Source of the DNA: Tetmemena sp. SeJ-2015
Lineage: Eukaryota > Ciliophora > Spirotrichea > Sporadotrichida > Oxytrichidae
Direction of reading: 5' to 3'
DNA: 64,000 nucleotides
Assembly (NCBI GenBank): GCA_027382625.1
Contig: JAJKFJ010022509.1
Span: forward strand, 157,309-221,308
Shown: positions 28,661 to 36,727 of the stretch, piece after piece
How positions within the stretch are numbered: position 1 is the first letter of the stretch
How the letters are laid out: every line of letters starts with the position of its first letter
Notes under the pieces: model-generated
The model's input: the letters and a program-made list of their open reading frames with translations, nothing else
Database searches by the model: none
Told to the model about the DNA's origin: nothing
Position numbers and translations under genes: made by a program

Positions 28661-30118
28661 ATGGAAGCTGCACCGCTGCTCACTCCATCCGTGACCGAAG
28701 ATGCCCGGAAGCAAAAAACGATCACCGCCGTGACCTTTCCGCCGCCACTTCGCTTCCTGATCCCAGCGCTGCTGCTGCTGCTGGGACTCCTGGCGACATG
28801 GATGGACTATGAACTGGACCTGGCCAATGACCTGGCGCGCAATTTCAGTGATGTGACCACGCAAGCCGAGGCCACCGGCACACGGCTCACCCAGCTGGCC
28901 CGGCAGCACCTGGTGCAAAAAGAGATCAAGGCCCTGAGTGAAAGCCTCTCCGACTGGACCCATGAGCCCTGGCTGCGCATGGCCGCCGTGGTGGATGAAA
29001 ATGGCCGTGTGCTGGCAAGTTCATCCTCCCAGTGGGAGGGGCAGTTAGCTGCGGAAACGCCTGCGGCCACCGCCTGGCAGCGGGCCAGCCAGAGCACCGG
29101 CAAGATCATGGAGTCCGCCACTTTGGATGATGGGGACTTCATTGTGCTGGCGGCGTTTCCCATCGAAATCCCTTCACAGGCCCGGCAATGGCTCCTGCTC
29201 GTCTATGACCGTGCCAATGCCGTCCTCCATGCGCATCAGGATGCACGCAGTCGGGTGGAATGGTCGGCTTCTGTGATCGCCATCATGTGCCTCGGTCTCT
29301 GGGCCACTCTGCACTTCGGCGTGGCGAGGCGGCTGGAGCGGCTGGCACGCTCTGTCCGCGAGTTTGGCGAAGGCCGGACCATCGGCATCGATCCGGTGAG
29401 AGGTGGCGATGAGGTGCATGAGCTCTCCCAGGCATTCCGGAAAATGACCCAGCGCCTGGCTGACCGTGAACGAGAACGCATCGTGCTGGAGCGCGCGGTC
29501 ATTGATTCCGCAGAAAACGAGCGCCGGCGCATCGGGCATGAACTCCATGACGGCATCGGTCAGCAGCTCACCGCCGTGCTGATGGCCATCAACGGCCTGC
29601 ACGAGGAATTGCTGGCCAAAGCCCCCGCTATTGCGGAGCACGCGCAGCATGCCAGCCAGAGCCTGCGTGAAGCCTTGGCCGAGGTGCGGGGCCTTTCCCA
29701 TGGGCTGGCCCCGGTTCCCCTGTGGGAGCAAGGCCTGGAGCACGCCCTGCAGGCGCTGGCAGACGTCACCACGCGCAGTTCCGGCGTGCGGTGTGTGTTT
29801 GAGTGCCCGGCTCATATCCCGGAGATCAGCGAGGCGGCTGCGTGCAATCTCTACCGGATCGCCCAGGAAGGGGTGAACAACGCCCTGAAGCATGCGGATG
29901 CCGGAGAGATCCGCATCGGGCTGGAGTGCCGTGATGGACTCATTGTGCTGGAGATCGACGATGACGGGTGTGGGCTGCCAGAAGTGCCTCCAGAAGGCGG
30001 CGGCATCGGGTTTCGCATCATGCAGCATCGCACTGAAATGATGGGCGGCAGGATGGAGCACGGCGCTCCGCCCGCAGGTGGCACACGCATCGCCGTTCAC
30101 ATTCCCAACACCCCATGA
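28661..30118 (+). CDS. Sensor histidine kinase, NarL/DegS (HisKA_3) type
   Basis: A 485-residue membrane sensor. Residues about 27-50 form the first membrane helix (FLIPALLLLLGLLATW), followed by a periplasmic sensor region of some 150 residues, a second membrane helix near 200-220 and a HAMP linker. The dimerisation helix carries the phospho-acceptor His in GHELHDGIGQQL (residue 296). The ATPase part has NLYRIAQEGVNNALKHA (N box) and DDDGCGLP and GGGIGFRIMQHR (G boxes). ATG 28661 was chosen since the sequence before it is Pro-rich and unlike a sensor start. Its stop overlaps the next regulator's ATG by 4 bp, so the pair is co-translated. The signal sensed is unknown; no known ligand domain is recognisable. 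Confidence 0.9.
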   Translation: MEAAPLLTPSVTEDARKQKTITAVTFPPPLRFLIPALLLLLGLLATWMDYELDLANDLARNFSDVTTQAEATGTRLTQLARQHLVQKEIKALSESLSDWTHEPWLRMAAVVDENGRVLASSSSQWEGQLAAETPAATAWQRASQSTGKIMESATLDDGDFIVLAAFPIEIPSQARQWLLLVYDRANAVLHAHQDARSRVEWSASVIAIMCLGLWATLHFGVARRLERLARSVREFGEGRTIGIDPVRGGDEVHELSQAFRKMTQRLADRERERIVLERAVIDSAENERRRIGHELHDGIGQQLTAVLMAINGLHEELLAKAPAIAEHAQHASQSLREALAEVRGLSHGLAPVPLWEQGLEHALQALADVTTRSSGVRCVFECPAHIPEISEAAACNLYRIAQEGVNNALKHADAGEIRIGLECRDGLIVLEIDDDGCGLPEVPPEGGGIGFRIMQHRTEMMGGRMEHGAPPAGGTRIAVHIPNTP

Positions 30119-30801
30119 CAACCACAGACACCCTCGAAAAAACATACCGCCTCATGCTCGTGGACGATCATCCCGCCGTGATCAATGGCTATCGTTTCAT
30201 GCTGCAGGCCTATCCCAGCTTTGAAATCTGCGGCACGGCGGTGAATGAATCTGAAGCCCTCGCCCTGGTGGCCAGAGAGAAGCCGGACCTGCTCATCACG
30301 GATCTGAACATGCCGGGCCGTGGCGGCCTTGAGCTCATCAAAGATCTCGTGACCCTGCATCCCGGCCTGAAGATCATCGTCAGCTCCATGCATGATGAGA
30401 TGCTCTGCGCCGCACGCGCCCTGCGCGCCGGAGCCAGCGGCTACGTGGGCAAGGACAGCCCCGGCAATGCGCTGCTGGATGCCATCCACAAGGTGCTCGA
30501 CGGCGGCGTCTATGTGAGCGACCGGCTGGCCGCGCACCTCGCCGCCTCTTTTGCCACTCCCCGGCCACGTGGATCCACGGAATCACCGCTGACCAAGCTG
30601 AGCGACCGCGAGTTTCAAGTCTTCGAGCTTTTCGGCCAGGGGCAGACCGCGAAGGAAATCGCAGCGCAGCTGCACCTGAGTCCGAAGACCGTTTCAGTGC
30701 ATCGTGATCACATCAAAGAAAAGATGGGTTTTGTCACGAGTGCGGAAATGATCCGGCAGGCGGTGCGCTGGGTGGAGACGCAGCGGGATGTGCTGAAGTG
30801 A
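30115..30801 (+). CDS. NarL/LuxR-family response regulator
   Basis: A 228-residue regulator that should be phosphorylated by the kinase just upstream. The receiver has the acidic pair in VDDHPAV, the phospho-acceptor D63 in LLITDLNMPG, and the conserved lysine in GYVGKDS. The C-terminal LuxR-type helix-turn-helix is clear: LSDREFQVFELFGQGQTAKE with recognition helix LSPKTVSVHRDHIKEKMG. It overlaps the kinase gene by 4 bp. Targets are unknown; the nearby gene for a degenerate receiver protein is one candidate. Confidence 0.95.
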   Translation: MTTTDTLEKTYRLMLVDDHPAVINGYRFMLQAYPSFEICGTAVNESEALALVAREKPDLLITDLNMPGRGGLELIKDLVTLHPGLKIIVSSMHDEMLCAARALRAGASGYVGKDSPGNALLDAIHKVLDGGVYVSDRLAAHLAASFATPRPRGSTESPLTKLSDREFQVFELFGQGQTAKEIAAQLHLSPKTVSVHRDHIKEKMGFVTSAEMIRQAVRWVETQRDVLK

Positions 30802-31181
30802 AGCCTCACAGGAAAAGCTAGGCGCAGGGCCTAAGCGCAAACGGCGCCAGCGATGATGGCCGAATGTCTGAACGCCCGCATGGTGGGTTGTTCATCAACC
30901 TCACCGGCATTCAGCAACCATGAAATCGTCGTCGTACTTCCACACCCAAATCTGGGCTTCGGGCAACCACAACACTCATTCGAGTTGGACGGATGTTCAT
31001 CAGCACCTTGATGACACTTCGCATCTCTTCGATGAGATGATTCAATACTCGCAGACGGCTTCGGGACAAAATTCGCCGCTTCACCAGAAACTCAAAGCGA
31101 AGGTTTTGTTCCAATTCTTTGATGGCTGGCCCATGTCAGATTCGTGAGTTTCAGGCGTTCAATTACCAACCCCCGCCTGAA
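30802..31181. other. Gene-poor spacer before the degenerate receiver
   Basis: These 380 bases follow the response regulator. Short frames on both strands (30920-31147 plus, 30911-31114 minus) have no family features. The stretch probably holds the promoter for the degenerate receiver gene, but I see no convincing element. Confidence 0.5.
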
Positions 31182-31646
31182 ATGAGAAACCCGGATCGAA
31201 TCGTCATCGTGGACAACAACCCAGTCAGTTCGGCGGACTTTCGCGCCGTGCTGGAAACCCAGCCAGACCTCACCCTGGCGGCAGCCGTGACCTGCGCCTC
31301 CTGCTCCTTTGCCGCAATCTCCAAGCAGAAGCCGGATCTGGTGGTCATCAGCCTGAGCATGCCGGGACATCGTGTCCTTGAGCTCGTGAAGGATCTGCTG
31401 GTGCTGCATGCGGGCCTGAAGTTTCTCATTGTCGCCAGCAATGACGCAGAGCTGGAGGCCGGCCGCGTCCTGCGGGCAGGCGCCCAAGGCTGCGTCTTGA
31501 GCAGCAGCAGCGCCGCCACCAAGCTCGAAGCCGTGCGCCAGATTCTGGCCGGCCACCACAGCTTCAGGCCAGAGCCAGCCCACCGCCCGCCCGCAGTCAC
31601 CGGCCTGTCGCCACTGCACTGGGTGAATGCCACGGTCGCTTTCTAG
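31182..31646 (+). CDS. Degenerate stand-alone receiver domain protein
   Basis: A 154-residue protein aligning along its whole receiver with the regulator 381 bases upstream (PDLVVISLSMPGHRVLELVKDLL against PDLLITDLNMPGRGGLELIKDLV). Yet the phosphorylation machinery is lost: the acceptor Asp is Ser57, the second residue of the acidic DD pair is Asn (VDNNP), and the conserved Lys lies within a Ser run (LSSSSAAT). There is no DNA-binding domain; the tail is short and Pro/His-rich. It is either a phosphorylation-independent partner, perhaps competing with the intact regulator, or a decaying duplicate. The frame extends upstream to ATG 31119, but homology begins after 31182. Confidence 0.75.
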   Translation: MRNPDRIVIVDNNPVSSADFRAVLETQPDLTLAAAVTCASCSFAAISKQKPDLVVISLSMPGHRVLELVKDLLVLHAGLKFLIVASNDAELEAGRVLRAGAQGCVLSSSSAATKLEAVRQILAGHHSFRPEPAHRPPAVTGLSPLHWVNATVAF

Positions 31647-31670
31647 CACCCCGGCAGCAGCGCATGCTTG

Positions 31671-32600
31671 TTACGTCGCCGCCACCCAGCGCTGCCAGAG
31701 ACGCAGCAGCGGTGTGAGCACCACAAACCCCAGCGCCAGCAGAGGCGAGACGTTCGCGATCGCGAGCGCATCCACCACGACGATGCCAGCGAGCAGCCAT
31801 CCCACAGCCTTGCCGATCGCGGGGCCGCCTTTGCGCATGGTGTGCGTGGCGAAGGCCACCAGCAGGGCAAACACGCCCAGAACACCCACCTGCACCGGGC
31901 TGCCACCCGCAGCAGAAAACCGCATGGCGCAGACGATGGCCGGTGTGTAAAGCAGGGCGAAGGCCATCAAGGAAGCCGGCACGGGCAGAGCCTCGTTTTT
32001 GTGCTCCAACCGCGCCGCCATGGTGATGCCGACCACGTAACAGCCGATGGCCAGGGCAAACGGCAGCACCAGCAGAGGGCCCGCCGGCAGAAAGGCGGTC
32101 TCGTAGCGCCACTCGGAGCCAAAGAAAGACAAGGCCCCCTTCTGGCTGGCAAATTGAAACGGTGCCACAGCCGAGGCTGCCACCAGATACAGCAGCAGCC
32201 TGCAAGCCCCCATGACGATGACGGACCCCGCCCACTGCTTGTGAAAGAGATCGTAAAACACAATGGCTCCCAGCAGCAGCCCGGTGATCTGCGGATTGGC
32301 ACCATAACCCAGCGCAATGACGCCCCCCACAAAGAGCATCAGGATACCCACGATCCACGCCGTTCGCACAGCAACCCTGCCGCTGGGAATGGGCCGCTCC
32401 TTGCGGTGCTCGCGGTCGAATTCCGCATCGGCCGCATCATTCAAAATCATGCCTCCCGTGTAGATCAGCGAAGCCGCAAGCAGAATCCACGCAAGACGCA
32501 CATCCAAGAGCGCGCCTCCAGCAAGGAGCCAGGCTGCGATGACGTTTGTCCATGCAGTCGGGAGATTGGATATACGGGCGAGATGAAGCCAGGGGCGCAT
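31671..32600 (-). CDS. UbiA-family prenyltransferase, EboC-like
   Basis: A 309-residue integral membrane protein with about eight or nine hydrophobic helices. The first aspartate-rich motif NDAADAEFD, which binds the prenyl diphosphate via magnesium, is followed by HRKERPIPSGRV, as in the EboC branch. Such enzymes move a prenyl group onto an acceptor in the membrane; the acceptor here is unknown. The second Asp motif is weak: YDLFHKQWAG sits where one expects DxxxD. I used ATG 32600; GTG 32606 is also possible. The gene lies 38 bases after opcA on the same strand, so it may be transcribed with the pentose phosphate genes. Confidence 0.82.
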   Translation of the reverse strand: MRPWLHLARISNLPTAWTNVIAAWLLAGGALLDVRLAWILLAASLIYTGGMILNDAADAEFDREHRKERPIPSGRVAVRTAWIVGILMLFVGGVIALGYGANPQITGLLLGAIVFYDLFHKQWAGSVIVMGACRLLLYLVAASAVAPFQFASQKGALSFFGSEWRYETAFLPAGPLLVLPFALAIGCYVVGITMAARLEHKNEALPVPASLMAFALLYTPAIVCAMRFSAAGGSPVQVGVLGVFALLVAFATHTMRKGGPAIGKAVGWLLAGIVVVDALAIANVSPLLALGFVVLTPLLRLWQRWVAAT

Positions 32601-32638
32601 GCGCACAGTTTCGAAACCCGCAGAACAAAGTCGAACGG

Positions 32639-33649
32639 TTATTTCAACATGCTGCGAACAAACGGCAGCATGGAGGAATAGAGCGTGCTGCCGTGAAAGC
32701 GGGAGAGCAGTTCAGTGACAAGCTCGGCATCGCTGTCCACATCGGCGGGAAGCAGGTCTTCACGAGTGTGCTCTCCGCAGGTGGCGCTGACGCGGACAAA
32801 GCAGGAGTCGCAGTCACGCCGCACTTCGCCGCGCACGCCGTCACCTTCCAGCACGAGGCCCTGCAAGGCGGGGCCGGTGTCTTTCTCGATCAACTCAACG
32901 CTCAAGGAAGCCTTCAGACGCTGGTTGATCCAGGCGGCCAGCAGCAGCGCGGTGGTGCGCTGCCCTTTGAGATGAGCGATGCGAATGGTCTGAAGTTTGG
33001 AAAGGTTGTGGCAGGCGGTGGCGTCCTGAAAGCAGGCGGCCAAGGCGGTGCGCATGAAGTGCGAGCGCGTCCACGCGAGATCGCGCAAATCAAAGTCACC
33101 GCCTTCGGCGTTCATGGCGGCGAGCAGCGCATCAAACTGCCGCGCGGGATCCTCCCAGCGCGCGCTGTCGATGATCAGGGTGTCGATGCGGCTGTAGAGT
33201 CTCTCCTCAAAATTCTTGGTCAGATCCGCCTGCCACCAGACGACGAGCGGCAGATCGGAGTCGAGATGCGCGAAGACGATGTTTTGCACCTGCGCGGCAT
33301 CCCCGCCTTCCAGCACAAAGCTGATCTGCTCGCTGCAGACGATCTGTTTGCCCTGGTAGGGACGGCACAGCGCCTGAATCCAGGCCCGTGCCCGTGGCGG
33401 CTGCGCTTCGGGCAGCGCGAGAATGAGCAGCGCCCGGCAGGCATGCTGGGCGGCCACGTGGTCGAGCAATTCGTTGTCAGCCACCAGCTGGCAGCCATCT
33501 TCAGTATAGATCGCCAGGTTGATGAGCGAGGCACGGGTCTTGGCCTCGTCCCCTTCCCAGAGCTGCTTCAGCGCACGATCAATGCGCCCGATGGGCGTTT
33601 CGAGACCAAGGCGGTCGAGGTCGGAGTCGTTGAGGGTGGTGGGAAGCAT
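32639..33649 (-). CDS. opcA: Glucose-6-phosphate dehydrogenase assembly protein OpcA
   Basis: A 336-residue cytoplasmic protein that in cyanobacteria activates or assembles glucose-6-phosphate dehydrogenase. Family features seen are the middle segment DLPLVVWWQADL, the paired DTLIIDSARW and DLRDLAWTR, and a C-terminal HTREDLLPAD. Length fits the family. It follows zwf on the same strand, separated only by the toxin-antitoxin pair, and starts 12 bases after the toxin's stop. The functional link with zwf is therefore strong. Confidence 0.92.
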   Translation of the reverse strand: MLPTTLNDSDLDRLGLETPIGRIDRALKQLWEGDEAKTRASLINLAIYTEDGCQLVADNELLDHVAAQHACRALLILALPEAQPPRARAWIQALCRPYQGKQIVCSEQISFVLEGGDAAQVQNIVFAHLDSDLPLVVWWQADLTKNFEERLYSRIDTLIIDSARWEDPARQFDALLAAMNAEGGDFDLRDLAWTRSHFMRTALAACFQDATACHNLSKLQTIRIAHLKGQRTTALLLAAWINQRLKASLSVELIEKDTGPALQGLVLEGDGVRGEVRRDCDSCFVRVSATCGEHTREDLLPADVDSDAELVTELLSRFHGSTLYSSMLPFVRSMLK

Positions 33650-33661
33650 GATGGTGGAGAG

Positions 33662-33961
33662 TCAGGTTTTTTTGAGGGCTCGTCTGATCCATCGAGGATC
33701 ACGACGACAGTTTAGAATTCGCAGGACCGAGACGTCACCGCTGGGCTCCATGCGATAATAAACTGCATAAGGAAAAGTGGTGCAGATGAGCCGATGGCGG
33801 CCATGCACCAGCCGGTGAATGCCACCGGCACTTTCGAGGGTTTCGAGTTCTTGAAGCATGGACTGCTCAAAATAATCTCCGAGTCCGGCATCTTGTTCTT
33901 CATAGAAACGCCAGCCTTCGATCAGATCGCCAAGGGCGCTCTCGGAAAGATTTACGCGCAT
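33662..33961 (-). CDS. ParE/RelE-superfamily toxin-like protein
   Basis: A 99-residue protein of the type II toxin fold. The N-terminal pattern (helix with ALGDLIEGWRFYEEQ) and the strand pair HRLICTTFPYAVYYRME with a later VLRILNCRRDPRW are typical of the plasmid-stabilisation ParE/RelE group. It overlaps the upstream antitoxin gene by 10 bp, the usual tight arrangement. The target, gyrase or ribosome, cannot be told from sequence. It appears intact. Confidence 0.85.
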   Translation of the reverse strand: MRVNLSESALGDLIEGWRFYEEQDAGLGDYFEQSMLQELETLESAGGIHRLVHGRHRLICTTFPYAVYYRMEPSGDVSVLRILNCRRDPRWIRRALKKT

Positions 33962-34176
33962 TGCTTCAGGCCAGCCAGACGGCGCTTGACCTCCTCCAAG
34001 GAGACAAACTGTTCTTCACCAGCAGCCAGCCTGCGCTCTGTTTCCTCCAGCAGTTCCAGATGCCACGAGGGTGGCTGCTTGTCGTCTGTGACAGGAAACA
34101 GATCGTTTTCCAGATCCATGAGCACCCGCAGCTTTTCACCACGGCTCATTTGGTCAAGAGGAAGCAAAGTGGTCAT
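33952..34176 (-). CDS. Antitoxin of the addiction-module component family
   Basis: A 74-residue protein placed before the toxin. It has the short form typical of this group: an N-terminal helix (LDQMSRGEKLRVLMDLENDL), a central PSWHLELLEE and a closing EEVKRRLAGL. These antitoxins usually pair with ParE/RelE-like toxins and may repress their own promoter. It begins 39 bases after the zwf stop. Confidence 0.82.
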   Translation of the reverse strand: MTTLLPLDQMSRGEKLRVLMDLENDLFPVTDDKQPPSWHLELLEETERRLAAGEEQFVSLEEVKRRLAGLKQCA

Positions 34177-34215
34177 AGGGTAATTATGCGACAGAGATTT
34201 AAGAACGACAAACGG

Positions 34216-35757
34216 TTAGAGCAGCCGCCATTCACGGCCATCCGCACGCAGCAGGTCATCGGCCTCCTTCGGCCCCCAGCTTCCTGCAGGGTATTCGTGC
34301 ATGGTCGGCGGCGTGTCCGATTTGTGCCAGGCGTTCTCGATTTCATCGATGAACCTCCAGGCGTTCTCGACTTCATCACGGCGGGCGAACAAGGTGGCGT
34401 CACCGGCCATGGCATCGAGCAGCAGACGCTCGTAGGCCTCGGGGCTGGCCTTGCCAAAGCTGGAGGAGTAGCGGAAGTCCATCTTCACCTGCTGGATGCT
34501 CATGGCCTGTCCCGGCTGCTTGCACAGAATGCGCAGCGCGATGCCTTCGTCCGGCTGAATGCGAATGACGAGGGTGTTCTCGCTGTTCTTGAGCATCGTG
34601 GAGGTGGCAAAGGGCACCTGCGGCGGCTTCTTGAAATGAATGCTGATCTCTGTGGCCTTCTTCGGCAGCTGCTTGCCCACACGAATGTAAAATGGCACGC
34701 CCTGCCAGCGCCAGGTGTCGATCATGAGGCGCAGCGCCACATACGGCTCGGTCTGAGACTCAGGATTCACGCGATCCTCCTGCCGGTAGCCCACGCGCGG
34801 CACGCCATCCACGCTGCCTGCGGTGTATTGGGCGCGGATCACGTGTTTGCCCACTTCCTCAGGCCCCACCAGCGGACGCAGGGCACGGATGACCTTCACC
34901 TTTTCATCACGCACACTGTCTGCGCTGAGATCGGTCGGCGGCTCCATGGCCACGAGGGAGACCAGTTGCAGGAGATGATTCTGCACCATGTCACGCAACG
35001 CACCGGCGGTGTCGTAGTAGCCACCACGGCCGCCTTCCATGCCGAGGTTCTCCGCGCAGGTGATCTGCACGTGGTCGATGTAGCGGCTGTTCCAGTTGGG
35101 CTCGAAGATGGAGTTGGCAAAGCGCAGCACCATGATGTTCTGCGCGGTTTCTTTGCCGAGGTAGTGGTCGATACGGTAGGTGTCCTTTTCCGCAAAGGTG
35201 GCGGCGACAACCGCGTTCAAGCCCTGCGCTGTTGCTAGGTCTTTGCCGAAAGGCTTCTCACAGACCACACGCGCCCATTTGCCTTTGACGCCCTCATTAA
35301 GCCCGGCGGCCCGGATCATTTCCAGGATGGGCTTGAATGCCTCCGGAGCGGAGGCCAGGTAAAAGAGGCGGTTCGCCGGCGTGCCGCGTTCCGCGTCAAA
35401 CTGGTCGAGCAGTTTCGCCAGAGACTTGTAGCCTTCCAGGTCCTCGAACTCGCTGCGGTGATAGTGAATGCACTGGGAGAAGCTCTTCCACAGTTCGTCG
35501 TTGTGGCCCTGGCGGCTGTTCTGGCGGTTGCCCTCTTCCAGTTCTTTGCGGAAGCCCTCGTCCGTTTTGTCACGCCGGGCGAAGCCCACGACCTTGAACT
35601 GCGGCGGCAGGTCACCAGCGGCGGCGATGTTGTAGATGGCGGGAATCAGCTTGCGATGAGTGAGATCACCGGTGGCACCAAAGATGACCACGGAGCAGGG
35701 TTCCGCGCGGTGGCGGGAGAGCAGAGTCTCTTGAAAGGGATTTTCCAATTCGGGCAT
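34216..35757 (-). CDS. zwf: Glucose-6-phosphate 1-dehydrogenase
   Basis: A 513-residue cytoplasmic enzyme that oxidises glucose 6-phosphate to 6-phosphogluconolactone and supplies NADPH. The Rossmann fingerprint is GATGDL (residues 27-32). The substrate-binding and catalytic motif RIDHYLGKE lies near residue 190, and VVCEKPFGKDL precedes it. The C-terminus (WGPKEADDLLRADGREW) is conserved. I chose ATG 35757 (MPELENPF) rather than the upstream start at 35784. It heads a same-strand run: zwf, antitoxin, toxin, opcA, UbiA protein. Confidence 0.97.
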   Translation of the reverse strand: MPELENPFQETLLSRHRAEPCSVVIFGATGDLTHRKLIPAIYNIAAAGDLPPQFKVVGFARRDKTDEGFRKELEEGNRQNSRQGHNDELWKSFSQCIHYHRSEFEDLEGYKSLAKLLDQFDAERGTPANRLFYLASAPEAFKPILEMIRAAGLNEGVKGKWARVVCEKPFGKDLATAQGLNAVVAATFAEKDTYRIDHYLGKETAQNIMVLRFANSIFEPNWNSRYIDHVQITCAENLGMEGGRGGYYDTAGALRDMVQNHLLQLVSLVAMEPPTDLSADSVRDEKVKVIRALRPLVGPEEVGKHVIRAQYTAGSVDGVPRVGYRQEDRVNPESQTEPYVALRLMIDTWRWQGVPFYIRVGKQLPKKATEISIHFKKPPQVPFATSTMLKNSENTLVIRIQPDEGIALRILCKQPGQAMSIQQVKMDFRYSSSFGKASPEAYERLLLDAMAGDATLFARRDEVENAWRFIDEIENAWHKSDTPPTMHEYPAGSWGPKEADDLLRADGREWRLL

Positions 35758-36013
35758 GGCTTTAAAGCAAGGACTACGCCACAAACGCGGCGCAGGACTG
35801 CCAGACTAACCCGCCCCCTCGGGATGGCAACAAACGATGCCGCCGCAAAGGGTCCGGGTCGATGAAATGACTTCATGGATGCCATGAATTCGCTTGGAGG
35901 CATCATGTGGGGGTACCCCGCTAAAATTAGGCGTCTCTTTCGCTGATTTTCTCTATGTCCTCTGAGTTTCAAAGGTTTGACAGAGCGACTCATCCGTTGA
36001 GAGTCACGGGGCA

Positions 36014-36694
36014 ATGAGCAAACCGGCACCTGAGCCAGACATTCCGATTCCGGAAGACGTAAAAAAAGACAAGGGCTTGTGGGAAAAAACCCGCAAAAGC
36101 CTGATCGAACGTCTGAACAATTGGGAAGATCAGAAGACTTGGAACGAGTTTTACCAGACTTACTGGCGCCTCATTTTCAGCGTCGGCACCAAGGCGGGCC
36201 TCACCCGTGAAGAAGCCTTTGATGTGGTGCAGGAGACCATCATTGCCATCGCCCGTCAGGTGCAGAAGGGCCAGTACGATCCGCGTGCAGGCTCCTTCAA
36301 GGCCTGGCTGCTGCAGATGACACGCTGGCGTATTCTCGACGTTTTCCGCGCCCGCAAGCGCCAGCCCTCCCTGGCCGATCAGGGCAATGCCGACACCGAA
36401 GACACCAGTGGTCAGGTCATCGACCGCCTCTCCCAGGACAAAGACAACCTGCTGGAAAACATCTGGGACCGTGAGTGGCGTGACAACATCACCGCCGCCG
36501 CTCTGGAACGCGTCAAAGCCAAGGTTTCCCCCCGTCAGTTTCAAATTTTCGACTGCTACGTGATGAAGGGCTGGGGGGTCAAGAAGACCTCTGAAGCCCT
36601 CGGAATCAATGCCGCACAGGTCTATCTGGCCAAGCACCGTGTCGGTGCGCTGGTGAAGAAAGAAGTGCAGGGGCTTGAGAATACGATGCTTTAG
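36014..36694 (+). CDS. ECF-type RNA polymerase sigma factor
   Basis: A 226-residue sigma factor with only regions 2 and 4. Region 2 is seen in YWRLIFSVGTKAGLTREEAFDVVQETII and SFKAWLLQMTRWRILDVFRARKR. Region 4 is SPRQFQIFDCYVMKGWGVKKTSEALGIN. No anti-sigma factor follows. Instead a Ser/Thr kinase gene starts 33 bases downstream, which suggests control by phosphorylation, as known for ECF-kinase pairs in Planctomycetes. Confidence 0.92.
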   Translation: MSKPAPEPDIPIPEDVKKDKGLWEKTRKSLIERLNNWEDQKTWNEFYQTYWRLIFSVGTKAGLTREEAFDVVQETIIAIARQVQKGQYDPRAGSFKAWLLQMTRWRILDVFRARKRQPSLADQGNADTEDTSGQVIDRLSQDKDNLLENIWDREWRDNITAAALERVKAKVSPRQFQIFDCYVMKGWGVKKTSEALGINAAQVYLAKHRVGALVKKEVQGLENTML

Positions 36695-36727
36695 TGGGAG
36701 ACTTCCGGACGCTGGCTTGAACCATTC

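Noticed and set aside
30911..31147. Two short overlapping frames between the response regulator and the degenerate receiver
   Set aside because: No homology, no ribosome-binding site and mutually antisense; more likely spacer.
34320..34390. Apparent short duplication near the end of zwf (ENAWRFIDEIENAW)
   Set aside because: The same double pattern occurs in ordinary Zwf proteins (for example VEEAWKWVDSITEAW in E. coli), so it is a family feature.
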